The notes under the pieces are model-generated. The model was not told the DNA's origin and did no database searches. It saw only the letters and a program-made list of their open reading frames with translations. Below, in pieces: positions 8,683 through 17,891 of a stretch of 64,000 bases of DNA (its first letter is position 1; every line of letters starts with the position of its first letter). A program made the translations under genes and the position numbers. The DNA comes from JAJTFA01 sp051715425 (GTDB lineage Bacteria > Bacteroidota > Bacteroidia > UKL13-3), in NCBI GenBank assembly GCA_051715425.1, contig JBPXJS010000023.1, positions 62,001-126,000 on the forward strand, read 5' to 3'.

Positions 8683-11600
8683 TTGAATATAAGGGGCTAC
8701 GTCATCAGTCTGCTAATTATCCTGCATGCACCTGCGGCATTGGGTCATAATGGCAACCCTGTACAAGCCCGACACGAGTTTGTTGAAAATAAAGGCCAAT
8801 GGCTCAAGCCTGCTATATTTCAACTCAGGCAAAACAATTTGCTGTTTGCCATTGAAAACAATGCCTTTCATTATGTATTTTATAACCCCGAAGATCTTTC
8901 AAAACTAAGCAGTTACAGCCATAGCCAGCCTCAAAAGAAAAGAGAAAAAGCCATGCTGAGGGGGCATGTGTTAAGGATGGAGTTTAGCGGAGCCCTCCCA
9001 TTTGCCAAAGCTTCAGGAATGGAGCCCTTTAGCCATTACTATAACTATTTTCTTGGCAAGGATAAAGAAACATGGAAAACTGGCGTAAAGCCTTACAAAT
9101 CAGTTATCATTGAGAACCTGTATGAAGGGGTAAACCTGATTGTTTATGGCAATCCCAACGGGTCAATAAAATATGATTTACATATTAAACCCGGGATTTC
9201 TCCGGAAAAAATAAAACTGCTCTACAGGGGCGGACTTGGAATAAAATTAGTCTCGGGAGCACTTCAGATAAAGACTTCTGTTAACACCCTCACAGAGTTA
9301 AAACCTTACGCTTACCAGAAAATTAATGGTAAAGTGGTAGGGGTGGAATGCTTTTACCGGTTAAATGAGGATAATTCTGTTCAGTTTAGCATTGGTAACT
9401 ATGACGCTGGCCGGGAATTGATTATTGATCCGGAACTGGTTTTTTCAACCTATTCCGGTTCCACTGCTGATAATTTTGGAGCGGCCGCAACCTATGATCA
9501 GGAGGGCAATTTATATACAGCCGGCATTACCGATGGGAATTTCGGGAGTTACCCAGTTAGCCCAGGTGCCTTTCAGCAGTTTTTTGGAGGTGGACCAGGT
9601 TCATGGCCGCAAAGAAGTTTTCCCTGTGATATTACCATCAGCAAATACAACAATGATGGAACACAATTAATGTATGCCACCTACCTAGGCGGTAGCGATC
9701 AGGATTATGCGCATAGCCTGGTAACAGATAAGCAAAACAGGCTGATTGTTTTTGGAACCAGCTTATCCCGCGATTTTCCGGTTACGGCTACCGCGTTTGA
9801 TACATCACACAACGATTCCTTTGATATTGTTCTTACCAAGTTCGACACCTCAGGTACTTTTCTTATAGGTTCAACTTTTGTGGGCGGATCCCATAGTGAC
9901 GGACTCTCCCTTCCAGATACCCTTTGTATGAACTATATGGATCAAATGAGGGGCGAAGTGCAGGTAGATGCCAACGGTGATATTATTGTAGGAACAGTTA
10001 CCAGCTCGGTTAACTTTCCGGTAAGTGTTTCTGCCTTTCAAAAACAAAAAAAGGGTGCACAGGATGGATGCGTGTTTAAGATGGACAGCAGCCTTAAAAC
10101 AATGCGCTGGTGCACTTATCTGGGCGACACTTTAAACGAGACATTAAACTCCATAGAAATAATGCCTAACGGAACCGTTTTTGCGGTTGGTGGCACACAT
10201 AGCCGGCATATACCCGTAAGTCCGGGTGTTTATAGTGGGGCGTACCACGGTGGAATAAGCGATGGGTATATTGCCCGCATCAGTCCCAACGGCAGCACCC
10301 TTGAACGATTTATGTATTGGGGAGGCCCCGGGTATGATCAATGTTATTTTATAAAGTCCAATCAGGCCGGAGATATTTTTGTGCTGGGCCAAAACATGGA
10401 TACTATACCCGTAACCAATGGTGTTCATGCAAATACCGGAGGAACCATATTTGTCAGTTCGTTTAACAACAACCTGAATACGCTTCTTTTTTCAACCAGA
10501 ATTGGAAGCGGAATGGCAAACAATGCTTTAAGTCCAAGTGCTTTTATGGTTGATGTTTGCGGAAATATTTATGCATCGGTATGGGGAGGACCGACTAACC
10601 GTTCAAATAGTTCAGGGGCATTCCGGCTTGGTTTCCCCAGCAATACGTTTAATATGCCAATAACGCCTGATGCTCTTATTGACACAACCGATAATGAAGA
10701 TTTTTATCTTTTTGTACTTACCCCTGGCGCTGATACCCTGCTTTATGCTACCTATTTTGGAGAGTATGGCAGTGGTGACCATGTAGATGGCGGAACCAGT
10801 CGTTTCGATAAACGAGGTATTGTTTACCAAAGCGTTTGCGCAAGCTGTAGCACAGGCCCAACTGGGATTTTCCCGACTACCCCAACCTCATATTCCCCCA
10901 AAAACAACAGTCCGCGATGCAGTAATGTTGGATTTAAACTCGATTTCAGGAAAAACAATACCATTGTCGCTGATTTTATAATTAATCCGCGTAATTCCTG
11001 CGGAGATTCACTGATAACCTTTACCAGCAAATCATTTAACGGAAAACATTACAGGTGGTTTTTAGAGGGCGTACTTCGATCAACAGATACCAGTTATGTT
11101 GACACCATTAGGGCTCAGGGCAGCTATAAAATGAAACTGATTGTGATTGATTCTTCCAGATGTATTATCGTAGACAGCATCACAAAAACTTTTGAAAGAC
11201 GAGCCTCTTCCAATGCAGATTTTGAATGGAAAAGAGATAGCTGTTCCGCAAAGGTTATTTTTAAAAACAAGTCTACCACCCAAAACCCAACCCCTGTTCC
11301 CATTCTCTGGCAATTTGGTGACGGAGATACCTCTACCGCCACACATCCAGAGCATGTATTCCCATCCACTGATACCGGAACATATACCGTGAAGTTAATT
11401 GTAAATGTGGGCTCACCCTGTGCCGATACCACCGAGCAACAGGTTTTTTATGATAACGATATTCACCTCCTGAAGGCAAACTTTACCCCAACAGATACAA
11501 TGCGGTGTGAGCCAACCCTGCTTGAACTGCGTTATAAAGGAATTAACGGAACACAATTCGATTGGTTTCTGAACGATACTTTATTTACTCACGCAAAAGA

Positions 11601-13260
11601 TACAGATATTATTCTTGCCTTATTTGGAGCCTATAAACTAAAGCTGGTGGTAACAGATACCTCTGTGCTGTGCAACAAAAAAGACAGTATTGAAAGAACA
11701 ATCCATGTATTTCCCGAAGTGTATCCAAACTTTACCCACAACAGAGACAGTTGCTCTTTTACGGTAACATTTACCAATACCACCCTTATTGTGCCAGGAG
11801 GAACAGAAAACTATAAATGGTATTTTGGCGATGGGGACTCTTCCTATCTTAAATCCCCTGTTCATAGTTATCCTTACGGGGGCACATTCAGTGTTCGCCT
11901 GGTGGCCAACCAGGGGCTGGATTGTGAGCATGTAATGCCCCAAAACATTAAGCTGGATACCTTGCCATCAGTGTTGCAGGCCAACTTTACCATAAATCCT
12001 TCACCCGGATGTTTGCCAGTAACTGTTACATTTAACAATACCTCTATCAATGGCATTAAGCGATGGTGGTATAAGAACGGGGTATTTATTGATAGCACAA
12101 ACAATACCTGGACCGATACTTTTAACAGCAAACAAACGGTGTTGGTAAAAATCATTATTTCTGATACCCTTACTTGTAAACCATATGATACCATAGAAAA
12201 ACAATTACAGATTTTGCCTTCAGGCATAAGTGATTTTGATGTGGTAAGGGACACCTGTTCTCAGGCTGTTTTGTTGATTAATAAATCGGTTTCCAATAAC
12301 TCCGCAGATACCCTATCCTATCTATGGGATTTTGGTGACGGAACAACAGCCATCTCAAGAGACCCGGTGCATGTTTACCCAACAAATGGTGATTACACCA
12401 TACGGCTGATTGTTTTCCCCGGAACACCTTGTGCCGATACTTCAGAACAAAAAATAACCTACGACAGCATAGCACATGTATTAGATGCTTCTTTCACCAT
12501 AAACGATTCCACGTTTTGCCTTCCGGGTATTATAAAAACCAACAACACCTCCACTAACCCTAAAAAAAGAAAGTGGTTTCTGAATGGGGCTTTTGTAACC
12601 GACAGCCTCAACTTTACAGATACCATCAGCATTAAAGGAACTTATGAGCTTATGCTTATTGTTACAGACTCCGCAACTTGTTTAAAAGCAGATACCCTGA
12701 TCAGAAAATTTGTGATAGAAGATAATGCAGATGCAAATTTTGACATAACCCGGGATAGCTGTTCACTCGATGTAGTTTTCATAAATAAATCTACCGTTTA
12801 TGGTAGCGGACCCGGTAAGTTTATCTGGTATTTTGGCGATGGAGACTCTACAGATATAAAAGACCCAACACATACCTATTCCAGCTCCGATTATTATACC
12901 ATTAAACTGGTGAGTAATCCTGGAACCATATGTGCCGATAGCATAGAGAAAACATATTATATTGATGGAGACAGCTCTCTTGAAGTAAAAATTCCGAATG
13001 TATTTACTCCCAATAATGACGGAATGAATGATTGTTACTATATCAGCGGTCTTACCAAATGTGATGACCTGAAAATAAAAATATACAACCGCTGGGGACA
13101 GTTACAATTTGAAACCACCGACTACAAAACGTGCTGGAACGGTCAAAACCTGTTGGGGTATGACGTTACGGAAGGGGTATATTTTTATATCCTTCAAATA
13201 AGAAAAAAAGATGATGGATTAATTGAACAACATGGCACCATTACCCTAATCAGGCGTTAG
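8683..13260 (+). CDS. SBBP/PKD-repeat surface protein with type IX C-terminal domain
   Basis: A 1,525-residue secreted protein. The start is probably the TTG at 8683: it gives the signal peptide NIRGYVISLLIILHAPAALG, and no ATG in frame retains one. Residues ~30-255 form the conserved N-terminal domain that precedes SBBP repeats in many such proteins (FVENKGQW, VNLIVYGNPNGSIKYD). Residues ~260-755 carry beta-propeller-like SBBP repeats (YATYLGGSDQDYAHS, STFVGGSHSDG, YATYFGEYGSGD). From ~761 to ~1436 there are four tandem ~169-residue units, each made of a 'WFLNG' sandwich domain followed by a PKD domain with W-x-FGDGDS. The last ~88 residues (IPNVFTPNNDGMNDC ... YNRWGQL) form the gliding-motility-associated C-terminal domain for type IX export. 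It is divergent from the sigma operon. Its stop overlaps that of the next convergent gene. Confidence 0.9.
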   Translation: MNIRGYVISLLIILHAPAALGHNGNPVQARHEFVENKGQWLKPAIFQLRQNNLLFAIENNAFHYVFYNPEDLSKLSSYSHSQPQKKREKAMLRGHVLRMEFSGALPFAKASGMEPFSHYYNYFLGKDKETWKTGVKPYKSVIIENLYEGVNLIVYGNPNGSIKYDLHIKPGISPEKIKLLYRGGLGIKLVSGALQIKTSVNTLTELKPYAYQKINGKVVGVECFYRLNEDNSVQFSIGNYDAGRELIIDPELVFSTYSGSTADNFGAAATYDQEGNLYTAGITDGNFGSYPVSPGAFQQFFGGGPGSWPQRSFPCDITISKYNNDGTQLMYATYLGGSDQDYAHSLVTDKQNRLIVFGTSLSRDFPVTATAFDTSHNDSFDIVLTKFDTSGTFLIGSTFVGGSHSDGLSLPDTLCMNYMDQMRGEVQVDANGDIIVGTVTSSVNFPVSVSAFQKQKKGAQDGCVFKMDSSLKTMRWCTYLGDTLNETLNSIEIMPNGTVFAVGGTHSRHIPVSPGVYSGAYHGGISDGYIARISPNGSTLERFMYWGGPGYDQCYFIKSNQAGDIFVLGQNMDTIPVTNGVHANTGGTIFVSSFNNNLNTLLFSTRIGSGMANNALSPSAFMVDVCGNIYASVWGGPTNRSNSSGAFRLGFPSNTFNMPITPDALIDTTDNEDFYLFVLTPGADTLLYATYFGEYGSGDHVDGGTSRFDKRGIVYQSVCASCSTGPTGIFPTTPTSYSPKNNSPRCSNVGFKLDFRKNNTIVADFIINPRNSCGDSLITFTSKSFNGKHYRWFLEGVLRSTDTSYVDTIRAQGSYKMKLIVIDSSRCIIVDSITKTFERRASSNADFEWKRDSCSAKVIFKNKSTTQNPTPVPILWQFGDGDTSTATHPEHVFPSTDTGTYTVKLIVNVGSPCADTTEQQVFYDNDIHLLKANFTPTDTMRCEPTLLELRYKGINGTQFDWFLNDTLFTHAKDTDIILALFGAYKLKLVVTDTSVLCNKKDSIERTIHVFPEVYPNFTHNRDSCSFTVTFTNTTLIVPGGTENYKWYFGDGDSSYLKSPVHSYPYGGTFSVRLVANQGLDCEHVMPQNIKLDTLPSVLQANFTINPSPGCLPVTVTFNNTSINGIKRWWYKNGVFIDSTNNTWTDTFNSKQTVLVKIIISDTLTCKPYDTIEKQLQILPSGISDFDVVRDTCSQAVLLINKSVSNNSADTLSYLWDFGDGTTAISRDPVHVYPTNGDYTIRLIVFPGTPCADTSEQKITYDSIAHVLDASFTINDSTFCLPGIIKTNNTSTNPKKRKWFLNGAFVTDSLNFTDTISIKGTYELMLIVTDSATCLKADTLIRKFVIEDNADANFDITRDSCSLDVVFINKSTVYGSGPGKFIWYFGDGDSTDIKDPTHTYSSSDYYTIKLVSNPGTICADSIEKTYYIDGDSSLEVKIPNVFTPNNDGMNDCYYISGLTKCDDLKIKIYNRWGQLQFETTDYKTCWNGQNLLGYDVTEGVYFYILQIRKKDDGLIEQHGTITLIRR
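10963..12990 (+). repeat. Four tandem two-domain protein repeats of ~169 residues
   Basis: Units begin near residues 761, 930, 1100 and 1267 of the encoded protein and the C-terminal domain starts near 1437, so the period is 167-170 residues (about 507 bases). Each unit has domain B (A-x-F-x-IN ... Cys-x-P ... WFLNG ... DT ... KGxYxLxLIVTD) and domain A (xDF-x-x-x-RDSCS ... FGDGDS ... H-x-YP ... CADTxEQ). The copies have diverged in DNA sequence, which argues for old duplication under selection for geometry. Confidence 0.8.
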
Positions 13261-13682
13261 TGCGCTTTGTTAATTACATCCCAGCTATGGTCTCCCAATA
13301 ACTTAACTGAGGCAATATATTTGCGGCTTGTTTTTGATTTGCCCCACTCTTCTGGCCCAATAAGAGACAGCGTGTAATGATCATCTTTTTCGTATAAATG
13401 ATACACCTGATTTACCACCGGCACAAAACGCATATCCGATTCGTAAATATGTGCTGAAATTTTAAGCCTTTGTTCAATTTCTCTCACCTGTTGCATAATC
13501 AGATCGGCCTGCTTTTTTAGCATAGCTATTTCCTGATTGGCATAATGATGCATGGCCTCCACCGCATTGGCCCTTATCTTGTTTTTGTCTTCCGCTTTTA
13601 TTGGCGGAGAGCTTATGGTAAGCGGTATAGGGGATAAGGAGGCCTCACCTGAATAACTTTCAAATTCTTTTTCTTCTGTCAT
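13257..13682 (-). CDS. DUF2452-like hypothetical protein
   Basis: About 141 residues from the ATG at 13682 (MTEEKEFESYSGEASLSP); the frame is open 20 codons further, but that part looks like non-coding sequence. The sequence NKIRANAVEAMHHYANQEIAMLKKQADLIMQQ is a helical central segment, followed by IYESDMRFVPVVNQVYHLYEK and SLIGPEEWG, which I associate with the DUF2452 family; the function of that family is not known to me. There is no signal peptide or membrane segment, so it is probably cytoplasmic. TTACTTTG, a near match to the -7 box, ends 8 bases before the start. The stop codon overlaps that of the convergent surface-protein gene. Confidence 0.75.
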   Translation of the reverse strand: MTEEKEFESYSGEASLSPIPLTISSPPIKAEDKNKIRANAVEAMHHYANQEIAMLKKQADLIMQQVREIEQRLKISAHIYESDMRFVPVVNQVYHLYEKDDHYTLSLIGPEEWGKSKTSRKYIASVKLLGDHSWDVINKAH

Positions 13683-13765
13683 AAACAATACAAAGTAAAC
13701 AAACAAGGGCTCAAATGTTTTGAATAAAATGACCGGAACCAAACTTTATGTAGCCAAAATGTGTT

Positions 13766-13773
13766 TACATTTG
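13766..13773 (+). promoter_or_regulatory. -7 promoter box of ispH
   Basis: TACATTTG matches the Bacteroidota -7 consensus TAnnTTTG exactly. It ends 7 bases before the ispH ATG, so transcription should start at or just before the start codon. A weak TTTA at 13745-13748 is the only -33 candidate. Confidence 0.6.
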
Positions 13774-13780
13774 CAGTTAC

Positions 13781-14623
13781 ATGAATGTGCAGGTTGACAT
13801 AGACGACAATTCAGGCTTTTGTTTTGGTGTGGTTTACGCCATACAAATGGCCGAAGATATTCTTGATGAAACAGGGCATCTTTACTGTTTAGGCGATATT
13901 GTTCATAATGATGAGGAAGTATCGAGGCTTAAGGCCAAGGGGCTAAAAATTATTAACCATGATGAGTTTAACAACCTGAGGGATGAAACCGTGCTGATAC
14001 GTGCACATGGAGAACCTCCGGAAACTTATCGCAAAGCTTTAGAGAACAATATTGAACTGGTTGATGCCTCCTGTCCGGTTGTTTTAAAACTTCAGAACAG
14101 GGTGAGAGAAGCATACAACGAAAACGAACAAATTCTCATCTACGGTAAACATGGGCATGCAGAAGTAGCAGGATTGTTAGGGCAAACAAAGGGAGAAGCT
14201 ATTGTTATTGAGCAGTTTGATGAGCTGGACAAGGTGAACTTACCTAAAAAGGTGCAGTTGTTTAGCCAAACTACCAAACGCACCAAAAACCTGTATGCCC
14301 TCAAAGATTTGCTTCAAAGCAAGGGTGTTGAAGTAGATTTTAATGATACCCTTTGCAGGCAGGTATCAAACCGGGATGTGCAGTTGCGTGATTTTGCCAA
14401 AAAATTTGACCGGATAGTATTTGTGTCAGGCAAAAAATCATCAAACGGCAAAGTACTGTTTGATGTATGCAAGGATATTAACCCCAACACCTACTTTGTT
14501 AGTTCAAAAGAAGAACTGGATAAAAGCTGGTTTAAAGAAAATGATCGCATTGGCATTTGTGGTGCAACATCTACACCCCAATGGCAAATGGAAGAAATTA
14601 AACAAACGATATTAGCATTATAA
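13781..14623 (+). CDS. ispH: 4-hydroxy-3-methylbut-2-enyl diphosphate reductase
   Basis: The last enzyme of the MEP pathway, an iron-sulfur protein that reduces HMBPP to IPP and DMAPP in the cytoplasm. All three cluster cysteines are present: Cys14 in GFCFGV, Cys ~97 in DASCPVV and Cys ~191 in DTLCRQV. The substrate-binding histidines are seen in GDIVHNDEEV and RAHGEPP, and SGKKSSNGKVL near the C-terminus closes the site. At 280 residues it is of normal length. The start is fixed by the family's usual N-terminus (V-x-ID-x-NSGFCFGV). A -7 promoter box abuts the ATG. The peroxidase gene follows after 5 bases and is probably co-transcribed, though the two products share no obvious pathway. Confidence 0.97.
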   Translation: MNVQVDIDDNSGFCFGVVYAIQMAEDILDETGHLYCLGDIVHNDEEVSRLKAKGLKIINHDEFNNLRDETVLIRAHGEPPETYRKALENNIELVDASCPVVLKLQNRVREAYNENEQILIYGKHGHAEVAGLLGQTKGEAIVIEQFDELDKVNLPKKVQLFSQTTKRTKNLYALKDLLQSKGVEVDFNDTLCRQVSNRDVQLRDFAKKFDRIVFVSGKKSSNGKVLFDVCKDINPNTYFVSSKEELDKSWFKENDRIGICGATSTPQWQMEEIKQTILAL

Positions 14624-14628
14624 AAAAC

Positions 14629-15183
14629 ATGAAAAAACTATTCGCATTAGGATTAGGAATCTTTCTCTTATTTGGTTTTGTAAGTGACCAGAATCCGGTA
14701 CCAAAATCATTCTACGAATTAAGCGCCAAAGGAATTGATGGAAAATCAACCATTAACTTCAATGATTTTAAAGGTAAAAAAGTGTTGGTTGTAAATACCG
14801 CCTCCATGTGTGGTTATACCGGGCAATACAAAGGGCTGGAAGATTTATATAAAAAATACGCTGGAAAACTGGTGGTAATCGCTTTTCCCTGCAATCAGTT
14901 TGCCAATCAGGAACCATGGGAGAATGAGAAAATTGCTACATTTTGCAAGGGCCGTTTTAACGTAACCTTTCCAATGGGAGATAAGCTGGACGTTAAAGGA
15001 GAAAATCAGCATGTGATTTACCAGTGGCTCACTCAAAAGAAATACAATGGCAAAGAAGATATAACTGTGCGTTGGAATTTCGGAAAGTTTCTGATTAACG
15101 AAAATGGTAAATTTGTTAAATATTTTCCATCACAGGTAGAGCCACTGGATGCCCAAATTACCTCTTTAATTGAGGCGAATTAA
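14629..15183 (+). CDS. Glutathione peroxidase family thiol peroxidase, exported
   Basis: A 184-residue GPx-family protein with an N-terminal signal (KKLFALGLGIFLLFGFVS), so it should act in the periplasm or at the membrane. The peroxidatic residue is Cys in NTASMCGYTGQYKGLE, not selenocysteine. The other conserved sites are FPCNQFANQEP (Gln of the catalytic site) and VRWNFGKFLI (Trp and Asn). Bacterial relatives generally use thioredoxin rather than glutathione, so the name describes the family, not the reductant. It follows ispH by 5 bases. It is convergent with aat, whose stop is 8 bases away, with no terminator between. Confidence 0.92.
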   Translation: MKKLFALGLGIFLLFGFVSDQNPVPKSFYELSAKGIDGKSTINFNDFKGKKVLVVNTASMCGYTGQYKGLEDLYKKYAGKLVVIAFPCNQFANQEPWENEKIATFCKGRFNVTFPMGDKLDVKGENQHVIYQWLTQKKYNGKEDITVRWNFGKFLINENGKFVKYFPSQVEPLDAQITSLIEAN

Positions 15184-15190
15184 CCGGTTT

Positions 15191-15751
15191 TTACTTTAAT
15201 GCTTCTCTAAGGAGTTCTTTGTACTCTTCTCTTTCTATTTCTATTGCACCAAGTGTTTTCAGGTGATCAGTAATATACTGCGTATCGAGTAAAGTAAAAC
15301 CATGTTGTTTTAACCAGGCTACCAAATGTACCAGTGCAACCTTTGACGCATCCGTTTCTGTATGAAACATAGACTCCCCGAAAAAAGCCTTACCCAGGGC
15401 TACACCGTAAAGTCCGCCAACCAATTCTCCGTTTTTGTTGCGTGCTTCAAAACTGTAAGCATAACCCATTTCAAACAGGCTATTATAAACTTCAACAATT
15501 TCTTCTGAAATCCAGGTGTCGGCCCTTTTTGAGCAGGCGCGTATTACCTCATCAAAAGATTGGTTAATGGTTACATTGAACTTGCCTGAGCGAAGGGTTT
15601 GTTTTAGCGATTTGCTCATCTTTAAACCATCAACAGGAATGATGCCCCTTAGCTGCGGCTCGTACCAGTAAACGGCATTGTTTTCTTCCGGATGAGCCAT
15701 GGGAAAAACCCCGCACATATAGCCGAAAATAACTTCATCTGCACTTAGCAT
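15191..15751 (-). CDS. aat: Leucyl/phenylalanyl-tRNA-protein transferase
   Basis: Transfers Leu or Phe from aminoacyl-tRNA to proteins with N-terminal Arg or Lys, marking them for ClpS/ClpAP degradation (N-end rule). Diagnostic parts are GVFPMAHPEENNAVYWYEPQ near the N-terminus, ADTWISEEIVEVYNSLFEMGYAYSFE, GGLYGVALGKAFFGESMFH and LLDTQYITDHLKTLGA. At 186 residues it is shorter than the 210-235 of the enterobacterial enzyme: the N-terminal stretch before the FP motif is missing, which I regard as normal for Bacteroidota forms. It is the last gene of an operon with the YihY and TauE/SafE genes (5-base gap). Confidence 0.93.
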   Translation of the reverse strand: MLSADEVIFGYMCGVFPMAHPEENNAVYWYEPQLRGIIPVDGLKMSKSLKQTLRSGKFNVTINQSFDEVIRACSKRADTWISEEIVEVYNSLFEMGYAYSFEARNKNGELVGGLYGVALGKAFFGESMFHTETDASKVALVHLVAWLKQHGFTLLDTQYITDHLKTLGAIEIEREEYKELLREALK

Positions 15752-15756
15752 AAAAT

Positions 15757-17091
15757 CTACAACTCTGTAATATTCCTGTTTGCCGGAGAATTAAACATGG
15801 CTTTTTCCAGCTCGTTGTATAGTTCTTTAATGCGGTGCAATTCATGATCTCCTGCACCCCCTGTTTTCATCTCGCCAACACTTTCCATTTTATTAATAAC
15901 AAAGGCCATATTTAGCCTGGAAATATCCATTGCCGGCAGGTATGTTGACTCCCGCCCTTTGGTTTCTGTAGTTTCTGCCACCAGTTTTGCCCTCATCAGT
16001 TGTTGCAATAATACCTTACACAAACTAGATGGAAGATCCAGCTTTTTTGCCACCTCTTTAACAGCAGGAGCTTTATCTCCTTCTTTAAAACGTTTGCTTA
16101 CATAATGAAGAATATACAAACTGTAAAGCATACGCATTTCGTGGCTGATATTGCTGGTTTGAATATCGCTCTGGTAATCCACCACATTCTGAACAGAATA
16201 GGAAATCTCCGCACCAACCAATACAATCATCCAGCTAAACTGCAGCCAGGTAATAAAAAGTGGAATGGAAGCAAAACTTCCATAGATGGCATTGTAGTTG
16301 GAAACACCCACCTGAAACTCAATATATGCCCACTGAAATATTTGAAAAACAAAACCGCCAACAATACCGGCATAAAGCGCTGATGATGGCTTAACCCGCG
16401 TATTAGGCATAACGAGGTATAGCAAAAAAAACAGCAATGCTGTAGTAATATAAGGCAATAACTTAATGGAGATTATAATGGCATTACTTACGGTACTTCC
16501 CAGAAAAGAAATATCAATTGCAAAAGATTTGATTTGTGTGCTGATAAATATGTTGGCAACACCGGAAAGAATAATAAAAAGGGGGGCAACAAGTATAATA
16601 CTCAGGTAGTCGGTAAATTTTCGTGTCCAGGTTCTTGGTGTTTGCACGTACCAGATAAAGTTAAAGGCATCTTCAATATTTCCCAAAACCTGCAATACAG
16701 ACCAAAGCAACAAGGCAAAACCCACCCCCGCTATTACACCACCCTTTGATTTACCAAGCAGGTTGTGTACATAATCGAGCAGGTTATTGAGAATTTCGGG
16801 TTGGGTAGAAAATGCCGTATTTAACTGCTCTGTAAGGTATTTCTCCAAACCGAAACCCTGAGCAATGCCGAATATCATGGCAATAACCGGAACGATAGAA
16901 AGGAGGGTGTACAGGGTTAACGCTGTGGCGCGTAAGGCAAGTTGTTTTTGGGTATAATCCTTTACCGCCAGCAAAACAATACGTGCCAGTTTTATTGCGC
17001 CTCTTTGCCACATAGGAAACTTTTCCAGTTTCACATGCCATATATCATGTGTAAAAAACTCCCTGATGGTTTGTATCTCTACTTTTTTCAT
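15757..17091 (-). CDS. YihY/BrkB-family inner membrane protein
   Basis: A 444-residue membrane protein of the YihY family (once misnamed ribonuclease BN). The N-terminal ~50 residues are cytoplasmic; six membrane segments follow between about 55 and 300, including LRATALTLYTLLSIVPVIAMIFGIA and IPLFITWLQFSWMIVLVGAEI, both typical of the family. The C-terminal ~110 residues (APAVKEVAKKLDLPSSLCKVLLQQLMRA) look like a winged helix, an extension found in part of the family. The start ATG overlaps the stop of the upstream permease gene (ATGA), indicating translational coupling. No transport substrate is established for the family. Confidence 0.9.
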   Translation of the reverse strand: MKKVEIQTIREFFTHDIWHVKLEKFPMWQRGAIKLARIVLLAVKDYTQKQLALRATALTLYTLLSIVPVIAMIFGIAQGFGLEKYLTEQLNTAFSTQPEILNNLLDYVHNLLGKSKGGVIAGVGFALLLWSVLQVLGNIEDAFNFIWYVQTPRTWTRKFTDYLSIILVAPLFIILSGVANIFISTQIKSFAIDISFLGSTVSNAIIISIKLLPYITTALLFFLLYLVMPNTRVKPSSALYAGIVGGFVFQIFQWAYIEFQVGVSNYNAIYGSFASIPLFITWLQFSWMIVLVGAEISYSVQNVVDYQSDIQTSNISHEMRMLYSLYILHYVSKRFKEGDKAPAVKEVAKKLDLPSSLCKVLLQQLMRAKLVAETTETKGRESTYLPAMDISRLNMAFVINKMESVGEMKTGGAGDHELHRIKELYNELEKAMFNSPANRNITEL

Positions 17092-17828
17092 TGACTAAAC
17101 ATTTCTGATAATTCCTTGTACAGGAGAATACTTCCAATACCCATCACCAAAATTAATACAATCTTTCTAAACCACTCTTCTTTTACATGGTTGAGGCATT
17201 TTTTACCTATCCAGGATCCAACAAAAGAAACAACCAGTAGAGAAGGGATAAGATACAAATGGTCTTTGCCAATATACCCGTGATCTATATAAATAATGCT
17301 GCGGCTTAGATCCACGCCAAAGTCAACGGCCGCAGATGTTGCAATAAAAACCTCTTTACTTAAACCAAAAGCTGCCATGCTGATTCCCCTTATTGCCCCA
17401 CCGGTGCCATTAAATCCGGCAATAAATCCGGCCAGAGACCCACTTACCACCGCATTGGTATTGGTAGCAGGAATTTTAATAGAGGGGAACCAAAGTAATA
17501 TAACGCTGAAACAGATTAAAAAGATGGCAAGTGTTAGCTGTGCCCAGTTAAAGGAGAGAACGGTTGAGAGATATGCTCCGGCAATAACAAATGAAATGCT
17601 TGGAATACCGTAGTAGAACATCAGTTTATAATTTACCTTATTTCTGAAGAGGTATAGTTTGCTGATATTGCTAAACACATGCAAGATTCCGGTAATGCCC
17701 AATACCAGATTGAAGGAGAAAAAAAACTGGGCAACGGGCACAAAAAATACCGATGAGCCAAATCCTCCGATGGTGCCAAGCACTTCGCAAATCAGAGCGG
17801 AAATAAGAAAAAAAATGGTGGCTGCCAA
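17088..17828 (-). CDS. TauE/SafE (TSUP) family permease
   Basis: A 246-residue membrane protein with about eight hydrophobic segments. The family motifs are the N-terminal GTIGGFGSSVFFVP and the repeated GFIAGFNGTGGAIRGI, both Gly-rich half-channel signatures of TSUP transporters. Members export or import sulfite, sulfoacetate, thiosulfate or other small anions; the substrate here cannot be read. It is the first gene of the TSUP-YihY-aat operon, with a 4-base overlap to YihY. A 61-base gap with two hairpins separates it from the moxR gene upstream. Confidence 0.88.
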   Translation of the reverse strand: MAATIFFLISALICEVLGTIGGFGSSVFFVPVAQFFFSFNLVLGITGILHVFSNISKLYLFRNKVNYKLMFYYGIPSISFVIAGAYLSTVLSFNWAQLTLAIFLICFSVILLWFPSIKIPATNTNAVVSGSLAGFIAGFNGTGGAIRGISMAAFGLSKEVFIATSAAVDFGVDLSRSIIYIDHGYIGKDHLYLIPSLLVVSFVGSWIGKKCLNHVKEEWFRKIVLILVMGIGSILLYKELSEMFSQ

Positions 17829-17836
17829 GAATAAGG

Positions 17837-17891
17837 TTCTCCTGTTTCAGGAGGAAAGGTAACCAATTATTCAGCTTCGCGCCAAATAATT
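17837..17891 (-). terminator. Hairpins between moxR and the TSUP gene
   Basis: The gap contains TTCTCCTG/CAGGAGGA (17837-17844 with 17848-17855, 3-base loop, one G-T pair) and an A/T-only 7-bp inverted repeat (17865-17871 with 17885-17891) overlapping the moxR stop. On the - strand the first hairpin is followed by CCTTATTCTT rather than a clean T run, so it is a weak terminator or an mRNA-stabilising element. Confidence 0.35.
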
